DNA from: Croceivirga sp.
GTDB lineage: Bacteria; Bacteroidota; Bacteroidia; Flavobacteriales; Flavobacteriaceae
Assembly (NCBI GenBank): GCA_028281025.1
Contig: JANQKR010000013.1
Span: 1-64,000 of the forward strand
Direction of reading: 5' to 3'
Length of the DNA stretch: 64,000 bases
The notes under the pieces were generated by a model that was not told the DNA's origin, did no database searches, and saw only the letters and a program-made list of their open reading frames with translations. Positions 29,273 to 38,974 of the stretch are shown here, piece by piece. Every line of letters starts with the position of its first letter. The stretch's first letter is position 1. A program made the translations under genes and the position numbers.

Positions 29273-30616
29273 ATGAATTTAAAACACTTCTTTTTCTTAC
29301 TACTCCTTCTAGGTCATGCTCAATTGTCCGCACAAAAAGTGTGGACACTGGACGAATGTGTTGCCTACGCGATAGAGCACAATCTACAGTTGAACGATTT
29401 TGACCTTAACACCCAATCCAACAAGGAAACCTACAGGCAATCTGTCCGTAACCTGTTGCCCATCATCAATGGTTTTGCCGATTATTCCATCAATTTTGGA
29501 CGATCCATTAACCCGGAGGACAACAGTTTTGTAAATACCGAATTTTTCTCGAATAACTATTCCCTTCAATCCTCATTTGATCTTTTCCAGGGATTTCAGA
29601 AGATAAACAGTATCAAAGCTTCAAAGTTTTTGTACAAGGCCACAAAAGAAGAAAGCCTTCAGCAAAAGTACCTATTGGCCTTTAGGGTGATGTCCGCTTA
29701 TTACGATATCCAATTTATTGAAGGACTTATCACCATTTCGGAAGAACAGGTCCAAATCTCCCAAACCAACTATGACCTGGTCAAAAAACAGGTCGATCTT
29801 GGGGCGATGGCAGGAGCAGATCTTTATGAGGCTGAGTCCTTGCTCTTGGCAGACAAATTGTTGCTTACCCAAAACGAAAATAGATTGAAAGCCGCAAAGC
29901 TTACGTTGCTGCAAGCCATGAACATTGAGGACCAAAGCGATATTTCCATACAACCGGAACTGATTTCTTCCGGTGCCAGTGAAGGTTTGGAAACAATGCT
30001 GTCCGATTCCATTTTTGTAGCGGCAAAAGACTTTATGCCTTCCATAAAGGCCCAGGGATACCGGGTAAAGGCGGCAAAAAAGCAATTGGCGGCAACACGG
30101 GGGGGCCTTTTCCCTTCAATTGCATTACAAACCGGAATAGGGACGGGTTATTTTGAAACCATTAGGGACACCCTTGGAGTCACCATTCCATTTCGCGACC
30201 AAATACGCGATAATACCTTTAGGTTCGTTGGAGCTTCCTTAAACGTTCCTATTTTTAATGGTTGGACATCACGTTCCAGGGTAAAGCAACAAAAGATTGC
30301 CCTGGACCGCGCCAAAAACAACGCCAAGATCACCGAACAGGAGCTGTATCAGATCATACAACAATTGGTACAGGAACACGAAGCCCTCGCAGCCGAGACC
30401 GCACAGACCCAAAAAGGGATGGACTCACAAAGACTTGCCTTTTCCATCGCCCAAAAACGATATGAAAGAGGCATGATCAATGCCATAGAACTGGGGCAGG
30501 CCAAAACATTGTTCGCCACCGCCCAAAATCAAAATTTACAAGCACAATTGCGTTTACGCGTCAATAACAGTACACTCGATTTTTATAGAGGTTTACCAAT
30601 ATTTAATATCAATTAG
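29273..30616 (+). CDS. TolC-family outer membrane protein
   Basis: Signal peptide then KVWTLDECVAYAIEHNLQLNDFDLN...RSINPEDNSFVNTEFFSNNYSLQSSFDLFQGF; long coiled-coil segments. Confidence 0.94.
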   Translation: MNLKHFFFLLLLLGHAQLSAQKVWTLDECVAYAIEHNLQLNDFDLNTQSNKETYRQSVRNLLPIINGFADYSINFGRSINPEDNSFVNTEFFSNNYSLQSSFDLFQGFQKINSIKASKFLYKATKEESLQQKYLLAFRVMSAYYDIQFIEGLITISEEQVQISQTNYDLVKKQVDLGAMAGADLYEAESLLLADKLLLTQNENRLKAAKLTLLQAMNIEDQSDISIQPELISSGASEGLETMLSDSIFVAAKDFMPSIKAQGYRVKAAKKQLAATRGGLFPSIALQTGIGTGYFETIRDTLGVTIPFRDQIRDNTFRFVGASLNVPIFNGWTSRSRVKQQKIALDRAKNNAKITEQELYQIIQQLVQEHEALAAETAQTQKGMDSQRLAFSIAQKRYERGMINAIELGQAKTLFATAQNQNLQAQLRLRVNNSTLDFYRGLPIFNIN

Positions 30617-30618
30617 AA

Positions 30619-31869
30619 ATGGACATACAACTGGAAAAGAAAAAAGGATTGCGCCCAAAACACTACGGATATATTGCAGTGGGCGCACTACTGCTTTTTG
30701 TAGGATGGAAGCTGGCCTTTGGTAATTCCAAATCCACCTTCAGGACAGAAAAGGAACGTCTTTCCATTTCGCCGGTCTCCGAGGGAAAGTTTGATGATTA
30801 CATCACCATTAACGGAAATGTAGCACCCATAGCTACCATTTATATGGATGCCTATGAAGGGGGCCGGGTGTCGGAAAAGCTGATCGAAGAAGGGGCCATG
30901 GTGAAAAAAGGCGATATCATCCTTAAGTTGGAGAACATGAACCTCTACGAGCAAATATTGGCCAGTGAGAGCAACCTGGCCCTTAAACAGAACGATTTGC
31001 GTTCTACCAGGCTCACCTTTGATGCCAGACAGGTAGAAGGGCGCAGGTCGTTGGCCACGGCGAGTACGGACCTCCAACGATTGAAACGAAATTACGAGCA
31101 GAACGTAGTCCTATTTGAAGATGAGCTCGTGTCCAAAGAGGTATATCTGACCTCAAAGGAAAACTATGAACTGGCACAGAAGCAGTACGAAATTGTTAAG
31201 CTACAGACCGAACAGGACGATGAACTGCGCAAAACCTCCTTGGCAGGCCTGGATACCGATCTACAGCGTATGAAAAAGACCTTGGGTATGGTCTACCAAC
31301 GGTTGGATCATCTTAATGTAAGGGCCCCCGCCGATGGGCAATTGGGCTTTCTGGACGCCGAAATTGGACAGAACATTACCCAAGGGCAACGTATTGGGCA
31401 AGTCAACGTCCTGACCGATTTTAAAATTGAGGCCGATATCGATGAGCATTATATCGATCGGGTAAAACGGGACCTTTTTGCCAGTCTTGATCGCAATGGA
31501 AAGGAATTTCCCTTACGATTGCGGAAGGTATATCCAGAAGTACGTAACGGACGGTTTAAAGTGGATTTGGTTTTTACCGACGAAAAACCTGAGACCATTA
31601 GGGCCGGCCAAAGCTATAACATCAAACTGCAATTGGGGGCCTCCAGTGACGCGCTCTTATTGCCAAAGGGCGGCTTTTTTACCAGTACGGGGGGACAGTG
31701 GGTGTTTGTAGTGAACCCCAATGGTGGCGAAGCTTTAAGGCGCGACATCCGAATAGGAAAGCAAAACTCCAGATATTATGAAGTGCTTGAGGGCCTACAA
31801 CCTGGCGAACAAGTCATCACCAGTAACTATGACAGCTTTGGGGAAGCAGAACGAATCGTATTAAAATAA
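30619..31869 (+). CDS. HlyD/MFP periplasmic adaptor subunit
   Basis: N-terminal TM, YEGGRVSEKLIEEGAMVKKGDIILKLEN (lipoyl half), VRAPADGQLGFLDAEIGQNITQGQRIGQV, coiled-coil hairpin. Confidence 0.95.
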   Translation: MDIQLEKKKGLRPKHYGYIAVGALLLFVGWKLAFGNSKSTFRTEKERLSISPVSEGKFDDYITINGNVAPIATIYMDAYEGGRVSEKLIEEGAMVKKGDIILKLENMNLYEQILASESNLALKQNDLRSTRLTFDARQVEGRRSLATASTDLQRLKRNYEQNVVLFEDELVSKEVYLTSKENYELAQKQYEIVKLQTEQDDELRKTSLAGLDTDLQRMKKTLGMVYQRLDHLNVRAPADGQLGFLDAEIGQNITQGQRIGQVNVLTDFKIEADIDEHYIDRVKRDLFASLDRNGKEFPLRLRKVYPEVRNGRFKVDLVFTDEKPETIRAGQSYNIKLQLGASSDALLLPKGGFFTSTGGQWVFVVNPNGGEALRRDIRIGKQNSRYYEVLEGLQPGEQVITSNYDSFGEAERIVLK

Positions 31870-31890
31870 ATAATAATAAAACATCAAAAA

Positions 31891-32514
31891 ATGAACAGAT
31901 TAATCATGATTTATGGATGTGTGCTCTTATCAAGCTCCGCCATAGCAGCAGAACAACAACACATTGGGGCGGCACCCTCCATTACGGAAGCCATACAGGC
32001 CCAGGACCGGTTTGAAAACCTTATCACCGGCATTGACCACAAGGCCATGCCTTCAACATTGGTTTCAAACCCTACCCATAAAAAGGACAAAGCGGCCTAC
32101 GATATGGACCTCAGTAAAATTGAATACATAGAGGATGAGACCATTGAATTGGGTTTTGACCCCTATGACTATCTACCGGAACATTTTGATCCCCACTCCT
32201 TTTTCCTTGACCTCAATACGGTTGAATTCATGGAAGGGGAAGAAGAAGGATTTTGTTTGGATTTTGATACCGCCAAATACCTTCCTGAAGGCTTCAATGC
32301 CCTTGCGGAGCCGAACGGTATAGCATCCATTAATTACATCGAAGGGGAGGATGTTGATCTTGGCTTCAAAACCGAGGACTATCTCCCGGAAGGGTTCTCC
32401 CCTTTTGAGCCTTATTTTGATCTGAACACCATTGAATATATTGAAATGGACGATTCCGTATTCGATTTTTTGGCATTCCCGGAAAACGGAAATTACAGCG
32501 ACTTCCACAATTGA
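31891..32514 (+). CDS. Secreted acidic repeat protein of unknown function
   Basis: Signal peptide MNRLIMIYGCVLLSSSAIAA; 3.5-4 repeats of (L)xxIxYIExEDxxLGFxxxDYLPEGFxPxxxxFD, rich in D/E. Confidence 0.85.
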   Translation: MNRLIMIYGCVLLSSSAIAAEQQHIGAAPSITEAIQAQDRFENLITGIDHKAMPSTLVSNPTHKKDKAAYDMDLSKIEYIEDETIELGFDPYDYLPEHFDPHSFFLDLNTVEFMEGEEEGFCLDFDTAKYLPEGFNALAEPNGIASINYIEGEDVDLGFKTEDYLPEGFSPFEPYFDLNTIEYIEMDDSVFDFLAFPENGNYSDFHN

Positions 32515-32553
32515 TTCCAATAACTAATTAACTAAAGATTATAACAGTAAAAA

Positions 32554-33249
32554 ATGATACAAATACAGAACCTAAAAAAGAGTTTTAGAACGGAAGAGGT
32601 AGAAACCCTGGCACTGAATGGGGTCAACCTCAGTATTGAAGAAGGTGAGTTTGTCGCGGTCATGGGGCCTTCTGGCTGTGGCAAATCCACCTTATTGAAC
32701 ATCATTGGCATGTTGGACAACCCTACCGAAGGAAGCTACAATTTTGCAGGCCATGAAGTGGCTGGATTACGGGAAAGCCAGCGGACCCAATTGCGAAAGG
32801 GAAATCTGGGGTTTGTTTTCCAAAGCTTTAACCTTATTGACGAACTCACCGTATTCGAAAATGTGGAACTTCCGCTTATCTATTTAAAAATGGGGAAAGG
32901 GGAGCGAAGGCAAAAGGTGAAGGCCGTTCTGGAACGGATGAAAATTGCACATCGGGAAAAGCATTTTCCGCAGCAACTTTCCGGAGGGCAACAACAACGG
33001 GTGGCCATCTCCAGGGCCGTTGTGACCAATCCAAAACTGATTTTGGCGGATGAGCCTACGGGTAACCTGGATTCCAAAAACGGTATTGAGGTCATGAATT
33101 TGTTGACCGAACTGAACCAAGAGGGTACCACCATAGTGATGGTGACCCACTCCGACCGCGATTCCCATTATGCCCACAGGGTGGTCAATCTATTCGATGG
33201 TCAAATCGTAACCGAAAGTCAAAACAGAACCATTGGCGCCATGGTATAG
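32554..33249 (+). CDS. ABC transporter ATP-binding protein, MacB/LolD type
   Basis: Walker A GPSGCGKSTLL, LSGGQQQRVAISRAV, Walker B LILADEPTGNLDS, VTHSD. Confidence 0.97.
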   Translation: MIQIQNLKKSFRTEEVETLALNGVNLSIEEGEFVAVMGPSGCGKSTLLNIIGMLDNPTEGSYNFAGHEVAGLRESQRTQLRKGNLGFVFQSFNLIDELTVFENVELPLIYLKMGKGERRQKVKAVLERMKIAHREKHFPQQLSGGQQQRVAISRAVVTNPKLILADEPTGNLDSKNGIEVMNLLTELNQEGTTIVMVTHSDRDSHYAHRVVNLFDGQIVTESQNRTIGAMV

Positions 33250-33283
33250 AGAGGCATATTCATCAATCAAAAAACGAACACTC

Positions 33284-34045
33284 ATGAAATCACTTGTCAA
33301 AGGTCTGAACACCAGTTTGGTCATCTCTTTGTTTGTGCTATTTCCAATCCATTGTTTTGGGCAGCCCAAGAATGTAACCGTGGACAGTTTTGACAAGGTC
33401 ATTGTAAGCCCCCACATCTCGGTAACTTTTGTTCAGGGGGCATCCGAAGCCGTAATGGTCCATACAAATACGGAACCCATGGATAAACTGCATATTGAAG
33501 TGGTGGGTTCCACCCTTCGTCTTTATCTGGACGGTGCAAAAATGACCACAAAGCACGAAAGGGTCAGAAATGAAGAATGGAAGGGCAAAAAAGCAATTTA
33601 CCAAGGCACTGTGGTGACGGCCACCGTTACTTACAAAAAACTTGAAGAACTATCCCTAAGGGGAGAAGAGCAATTCCTCTGCGAAAGTCCCATTGAACAA
33701 TCTGAATTCCGGCTAAAGCTGTACGGTGAATCCGAAGTCCATTTCAACGATGTCAATTTAGAACGCTTTACCACAACCATTTATGGGGAAAGCTATTTAG
33801 AGCTTAAAGCGGGCGTGATCGAAAAGCAGAAAATTACGGCCTACGGGGAAACAAAAGTGAATACCCTTGAGGTTGATACCCGCCATACCAAAATCACCGC
33901 TTACGGTGAGGGAAGTTATCGAATAGCGGTAAGGGACAGGCTTAAAGTTACCGCGTTTGGAGAAGCTACCATTGCTTACCAAGGCTCTCCCGAGGTAAAC
34001 AAAGGAATAGTTATAGGGGAGGCAACCATCCAAAAAATCAATTAG
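33284..34045 (+). CDS. Secreted GIN-domain (DUF2807-like) beta-helix protein
   Basis: MKSLVKGLNTSLVISLFVLFPIHCFGQ signal; VDSFDKVIVSPHISVTFVQG; recurring YGES/YGET/YGEG/FGEA turns. Start trimmed to 33284. Confidence 0.85.
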   Translation: MKSLVKGLNTSLVISLFVLFPIHCFGQPKNVTVDSFDKVIVSPHISVTFVQGASEAVMVHTNTEPMDKLHIEVVGSTLRLYLDGAKMTTKHERVRNEEWKGKKAIYQGTVVTATVTYKKLEELSLRGEEQFLCESPIEQSEFRLKLYGESEVHFNDVNLERFTTTIYGESYLELKAGVIEKQKITAYGETKVNTLEVDTRHTKITAYGEGSYRIAVRDRLKVTAFGEATIAYQGSPEVNKGIVIGEATIQKIN

Positions 34046-34048
34046 GAC

Positions 34049-36472
34049 ATGTTCAAAAACTATTTAAAAATAGCATTCAGATACCTAAAAAGCCGCCCAT
34101 CATTTACAATCATTAATATACTTGGGCTGACCTTGGGCTTTTTTTGTTTTTTTCTGCTAAATGCTTATGTATTAAAGGAAACTTCTTTTGACAAAAACCA
34201 AAAAAGGGTTTATCGTTTGCTTCAAAAAACAACACATGAGAATGGTACCGTACGCGAAATGGCCCAAATTGCCCCAAAAGTAGGCGCTGAGGCAAAACGG
34301 CTATTTAAAGAAATAGAAAACTATACCCAAATTTTTTACATGGGTCGTAGAAATGTAGGGAACGACCCAGAGACTGTAACCCATCAGGAGATTGCCATAT
34401 TGGATGATAATTTTTTAAAGGTTTTTGACTTTCCAGTACTGGAAGGCACCGTTGACGAGTTGTCCAACAATCCTAATGGGATCATCTTGACCAAATCCAC
34501 TAAAGCATTCTATTTTGGCCAAGAACCGGCACTAGGCAAAATTTTGAAAATGGGTGAAGAGCTATACCCAGTAGTGGGCGTTTTGGATGATTTTCCAGAA
34601 AACTCCCATTTGGAAAACTTAGTGTTTATGAGTAGCCAGATGGCTTATGGCATTTTTGAATGGTTCAATGAATTTATGTCATCTAGTTGGGCAAACAATC
34701 AATTGATCACTTATTTCAAAATATTGCCTGATACCGATGTTCAACAGTTAGGGAAAAAAATCACCGTACTGGTCAAAGAAAATTATCCTGAAAACCTGAC
34801 GTTCAACAGCACATTTTCAGTACAGCCTATTCAAGATATACATCTTTATGAAAACAATGTTGAAGGTGAAATGAACAAAGCCAAAGGCAATGGCCTTTAT
34901 GTCAATTTATTCTTTTGGATTAGCATTCTAATTCTCTTAGTGGCCTGTTTCAATTATGCCGGTTTACTGAACATTGCCTTTATTGACCGATTCAAAGAAA
35001 TAGCACTTCGTCAAATTGTGGGGGCGGACAAATCAAACTTATTGCAACAATTTTTATTGGAAAGTCTTCTGTTAATATCAGTTTCCATGGTTTTGGCGTA
35101 TGCCCTCTTATGGTTATTGCAGCCATTGGTCCAAAAATGGTTTAGTACCACATTGGATTTGACGCAGGTTCCTTTAACGGGAATGTTGTTGGTAATGGTT
35201 GTTGGTTTAATTCTAGGGCTATTATCTGTAGCTTTTCCTTTTTGGACAATTATTGGAACCGGTATTTCTTCATCCCTAAAGAACACTGTTTCTGGAGGTT
35301 CTAAATTACCCTTTCGAAGATTGATGTTAACTTTTCAATTTATTGCGGTTATTGTATTTATTACGAGCTCCTTGGTTTTCAATAGGCAAATAAATTTCCT
35401 AAAAGACAAAGAACTTGGCTTTGAAAAAGAAGGCTTGGCAACAATAGACATCAATAGTGGAATATTAAGAAGGCAATTCCAGGCTATCAAAAGTGAGTTT
35501 TTAAGAATTCCTGAGGTCAGTAATGCTACCGTAAGTTCCAGGGTGCCCGGAGAGTGGAAGACTATTCCTGTTGCCAAAGTAAAACGGAGTGGACAAGATA
35601 TTTCAGAATCCAAGGATGTGCTCTTTTTTGGTGCGGATGAGGACTTCGTGGAGACTTATGAAATTGAGCTTTTGGAAGGGTCTAATTTTGATGGCAATCC
35701 CAATGATAGTAACAAAATACTTATCAACAAGGCAGCTGCATTGGCCTTAGAGCTGGAAACACCCATAGGACAGTTTATAGAAGTACCCAGTTGGAATTAT
35801 GGCGGTAGCGCTGCGAATCTAACCGAACCTTTTAGGGGCCAAATTAGTGGAATTGTTGAAGATTTTCAAATTGAGGATTTTAAAACAACCATTAAACCTA
35901 TAATCATAGCGAATTGGAACAATCCAATACATTCCATCGATTATTATACCCTTCGAATAAAAACACCGGATTGGGCAGGCACCCTGGCCGCTCTCAAGAG
36001 TGTCAATGATTCTTTTGATCCGAAAACACCCATGGAATTGAATATCCTGGACGATAAGTTTGCTCGTTTTTTTGAAAAAGATTTGGAACATTTTAGGCTC
36101 TTGAACTTTTTCTCGATAATCGTCATATTTCTTTCCTGCATGGGCCTCTTTGCAACAAGCGCTTTTGTAGCAAGAAGCAGGACAAAGGAAATCGGAATCA
36201 GAAAAGTGTTGGGTTCAGGCGTTCTTGAATTGCTTTACCTTCTATCACAAGACTTTATGAGGTTGGTATTGATCGGTTTTCTGATTGCCATACCTATTGC
36301 TTGGTATTTATTGAGCAATTGGCTTTCCGGGTTTGCCTATCGTACAGAATTTGCTTGGTGGGCAATGTTCCTGGCAGGTTTAATTTGTCTGTTCTTGACC
36401 CTACTTACTGTGAGTTTTCAAGCCATAAAATCGGCAATGGCAAACCCGGTAAATAGTTTACGTACAGAATAA
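34049..36472 (+). CDS. FtsX/MacB-type ABC permease #2
   Basis: MFKNYLKIAFRYLKSRPSFTIINILGL...SRTKEIGIRKVLGSGV...ANPVNSLRTE. Confidence 0.95.
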   Translation: MFKNYLKIAFRYLKSRPSFTIINILGLTLGFFCFFLLNAYVLKETSFDKNQKRVYRLLQKTTHENGTVREMAQIAPKVGAEAKRLFKEIENYTQIFYMGRRNVGNDPETVTHQEIAILDDNFLKVFDFPVLEGTVDELSNNPNGIILTKSTKAFYFGQEPALGKILKMGEELYPVVGVLDDFPENSHLENLVFMSSQMAYGIFEWFNEFMSSSWANNQLITYFKILPDTDVQQLGKKITVLVKENYPENLTFNSTFSVQPIQDIHLYENNVEGEMNKAKGNGLYVNLFFWISILILLVACFNYAGLLNIAFIDRFKEIALRQIVGADKSNLLQQFLLESLLLISVSMVLAYALLWLLQPLVQKWFSTTLDLTQVPLTGMLLVMVVGLILGLLSVAFPFWTIIGTGISSSLKNTVSGGSKLPFRRLMLTFQFIAVIVFITSSLVFNRQINFLKDKELGFEKEGLATIDINSGILRRQFQAIKSEFLRIPEVSNATVSSRVPGEWKTIPVAKVKRSGQDISESKDVLFFGADEDFVETYEIELLEGSNFDGNPNDSNKILINKAAALALELETPIGQFIEVPSWNYGGSAANLTEPFRGQISGIVEDFQIEDFKTTIKPIIIANWNNPIHSIDYYTLRIKTPDWAGTLAALKSVNDSFDPKTPMELNILDDKFARFFEKDLEHFRLLNFFSIIVIFLSCMGLFATSAFVARSRTKEIGIRKVLGSGVLELLYLLSQDFMRLVLIGFLIAIPIAWYLLSNWLSGFAYRTEFAWWAMFLAGLICLFLTLLTVSFQAIKSAMANPVNSLRTE

Positions 36473-36491
36473 ATCAAAAAAACGGACAACC

Positions 36492-38927
36492 ATGTTCAAA
36501 AACTATTTAAAAATCGCTTGGAGAAATTTAAAAAAACAACCGTTTTTTACCTTTCTAAATACTTTCGGACTTGCTATTGGCATCGCTGGAAGTTTGCTCA
36601 TTTGTCTGTATATCCATGATGAGTTAAGTTTTGATAGGATGTTCGCGGATGCGGAACGTATACACCGGGTCAATGCCGATATTAAGTTTGGCGGAGAGGC
36701 GCGGAAATTTGCCGTTTCCCCAGCACCGATGGCAGAAACCATGGACGCTGATTTCTCTGAAGTGGAATTGGTCACCCGATTCAGGACCCGGGGGAGTGCC
36801 TTGATCAGAAAAGCGGATACCGAAATCAATGTAAAAGAGCTTCAATCCACCTATGTGGATTCCACTTTTTTTAAGATGTTCGGAATCAAACTTCTTGTAG
36901 GTGATCCCACTACGGCCTTAAAATCCCCCAACACCCTGGTATTGACCAAAACTGCGGCAGAAAAACATTTTGGAATCGAAGAGGCCCTTGGTCAAAACCT
37001 ACTTGTGAACGATACAGAGACGTATACCGTGGCCGGGGTAATAGATGATTTGCCCTCCAATTCGTTTTTAAGGGACTACACAATTTTTATGGCCATGGCC
37101 GGCTACGAGGATTCACGCATTGTGAATTGGGCCGGTAATAACTATCACACCTTTTTTAAGCTTATCCCTACCGCCAATGTTGCCAACCTGCAGGAGCCGT
37201 TGCGTGATTTTTTGGGCAAGTACGTAATTCCCGGTGTCCAACAATTTATGCCCGGCATTACCGAAGAACAATTTAAGGCCGCTGGCAATCATCTGATCTA
37301 CAGCACGATTCCCCTGGTGGATATACATCTACATGCGGATAGAGTGGCCGAAATGAGTGCCAACAACGATATCCAAAGCATTTATATTCTTTCCTTCATA
37401 GCAGCCTTCCTTATTGTATTGGCCTGCGTAAACTTCATGAATTTGTCCACGGCACACTCCCTAAAACGGGCAAAGGAAGTGGGCATTCGAAAAACGTTGG
37501 GTTCCAAAAAAAGGGAACTTATCAGACAGTTTTTAATGGAATCGGGTTTGGTTTCCTTCGGTTCACTATTGATCGCATTGGTCTTGGCAACACTGGCACT
37601 TCCTTTCTTCAATGAATTGGCGGACAAAAGTATTTCCATTCCTTTTGACAGCCCGGGGTTTTGGTCAATTTTAATTGTGGCCGGAATTGTTCTGGGCCTA
37701 TTGTCTGGTAGTTACCCTGCTTTTTTTATGTCAAAATTCATTCCTGTCAAAGTACTAAAAGGAGCCAGCAGTAATAGTATAGGAGGAGGAAAAATCAGAA
37801 ATGCCCTGGTAATTTTTCAATTTTCCATTTCCATCTTTTTGATTATCAGTACATTGGTCGTCTACCAGCAACTCAACTTTATCCAGAACAAGGATTTGGG
37901 TTTTTCAAAAGATCAGGTACTTATTGTGAATGATGTGTATGTGATCGGCAATCAATCCACATCGTTCAAAGAAGAAGTCGGGAAACTCGGTTTTGTGAAG
38001 AACGTCACCTTAAGCAGCTATTTTCCGACCCCTTCAAGTAGGTCCGATAATGTGTTTATGCCCATGGATGGCGTGACCGATCAGGAGAATGCCGTAAGTA
38101 TGCAAACTTGGGGCGTGGATCACGATTACATCACAACGTTGGGACTTGAGGTCATTGCCGGCAGGGATTTTGACCGCCGTTTTAAGAGCGATTCAACCAG
38201 TATCATTGTAAATGAATCCGCCGTTGCCGTAATCGGGGTTTCCCCGGAGGAAGCGCTGGGGATGCAGTACACCCCGGATGTAGGTGAGGACAACCCGCAA
38301 TTTTTTAAAATTATTGGGGTCGTAAAGGACTTCCATTTTTCACCGTTTAGAAATGAGATCGAATCGTTGAGCATGCATTTGGGCAATTTTTCCGATGCCA
38401 TGGCGGTCAAATTGGAACAAGGCAGTTTTTCCACTGCCATAAGCAGTATTGAGCGTATTTGGAACGATTTGGCCCCAGGGCAACCTTTTGACTATTATTT
38501 TATGGAGGATTCCTTCAACAACACCTATCAATCCGAGCAGCGCTTGGGGAGGATCTTTATCATTTTCACCGTTTTATCCATCATCATCGCTTGCCTCGGG
38601 CTCTTTGGCCTGGCTACGTTCAATGCCGAAAAGCGTACCAAGGAAATTGGGGTCAGAAAGGTGATGGGCGCCGGGGTGGGCCAAATTGTTTACAGGCTTA
38701 CCATGGATTTCCTAAAACTCGTTGGGGTGGCCATTTTGGTTTCCATTCCCTTAGGTTGGTATGTCATGGGCAAATGGCTGGAAGATTTTTCGTACCGTAT
38801 AGAAATTGGCTGGTGGGTTTTCATCCTGGCGGCACTATTGGCCCTGATCATATCCATTGTAACCGTTAGCTATCAAAGTATCAAAGCGGCAATCGTAAAC
38901 CCGGTAAAAAGTTTGAGAACAGAATAA
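36492..38927 (+). CDS. FtsX/MacB-type ABC permease #3
   Basis: MFKNYLKIAWRNLKKQPFFTFLNTFGLAIG...KRTKEIGVRKVMGAGV...VNPVKSLRTE. Confidence 0.95.
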   Translation: MFKNYLKIAWRNLKKQPFFTFLNTFGLAIGIAGSLLICLYIHDELSFDRMFADAERIHRVNADIKFGGEARKFAVSPAPMAETMDADFSEVELVTRFRTRGSALIRKADTEINVKELQSTYVDSTFFKMFGIKLLVGDPTTALKSPNTLVLTKTAAEKHFGIEEALGQNLLVNDTETYTVAGVIDDLPSNSFLRDYTIFMAMAGYEDSRIVNWAGNNYHTFFKLIPTANVANLQEPLRDFLGKYVIPGVQQFMPGITEEQFKAAGNHLIYSTIPLVDIHLHADRVAEMSANNDIQSIYILSFIAAFLIVLACVNFMNLSTAHSLKRAKEVGIRKTLGSKKRELIRQFLMESGLVSFGSLLIALVLATLALPFFNELADKSISIPFDSPGFWSILIVAGIVLGLLSGSYPAFFMSKFIPVKVLKGASSNSIGGGKIRNALVIFQFSISIFLIISTLVVYQQLNFIQNKDLGFSKDQVLIVNDVYVIGNQSTSFKEEVGKLGFVKNVTLSSYFPTPSSRSDNVFMPMDGVTDQENAVSMQTWGVDHDYITTLGLEVIAGRDFDRRFKSDSTSIIVNESAVAVIGVSPEEALGMQYTPDVGEDNPQFFKIIGVVKDFHFSPFRNEIESLSMHLGNFSDAMAVKLEQGSFSTAISSIERIWNDLAPGQPFDYYFMEDSFNNTYQSEQRLGRIFIIFTVLSIIIACLGLFGLATFNAEKRTKEIGVRKVMGAGVGQIVYRLTMDFLKLVGVAILVSIPLGWYVMGKWLEDFSYRIEIGWWVFILAALLALIISIVTVSYQSIKAAIVNPVKSLRTE

Positions 38928-38974
38928 ATATAAACAGCGCCAAATGTAGTAGAAGCATCAAAAAACGAACCATC

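Noticed and set aside
34049-36472. Apparent AT-richer composition of permease #2 (and #6) compared with neighbours as evidence of recent horizontal transfer
   Set aside because: Only an impression by eye; GC and codon-usage computation is needed before claiming foreign origin.
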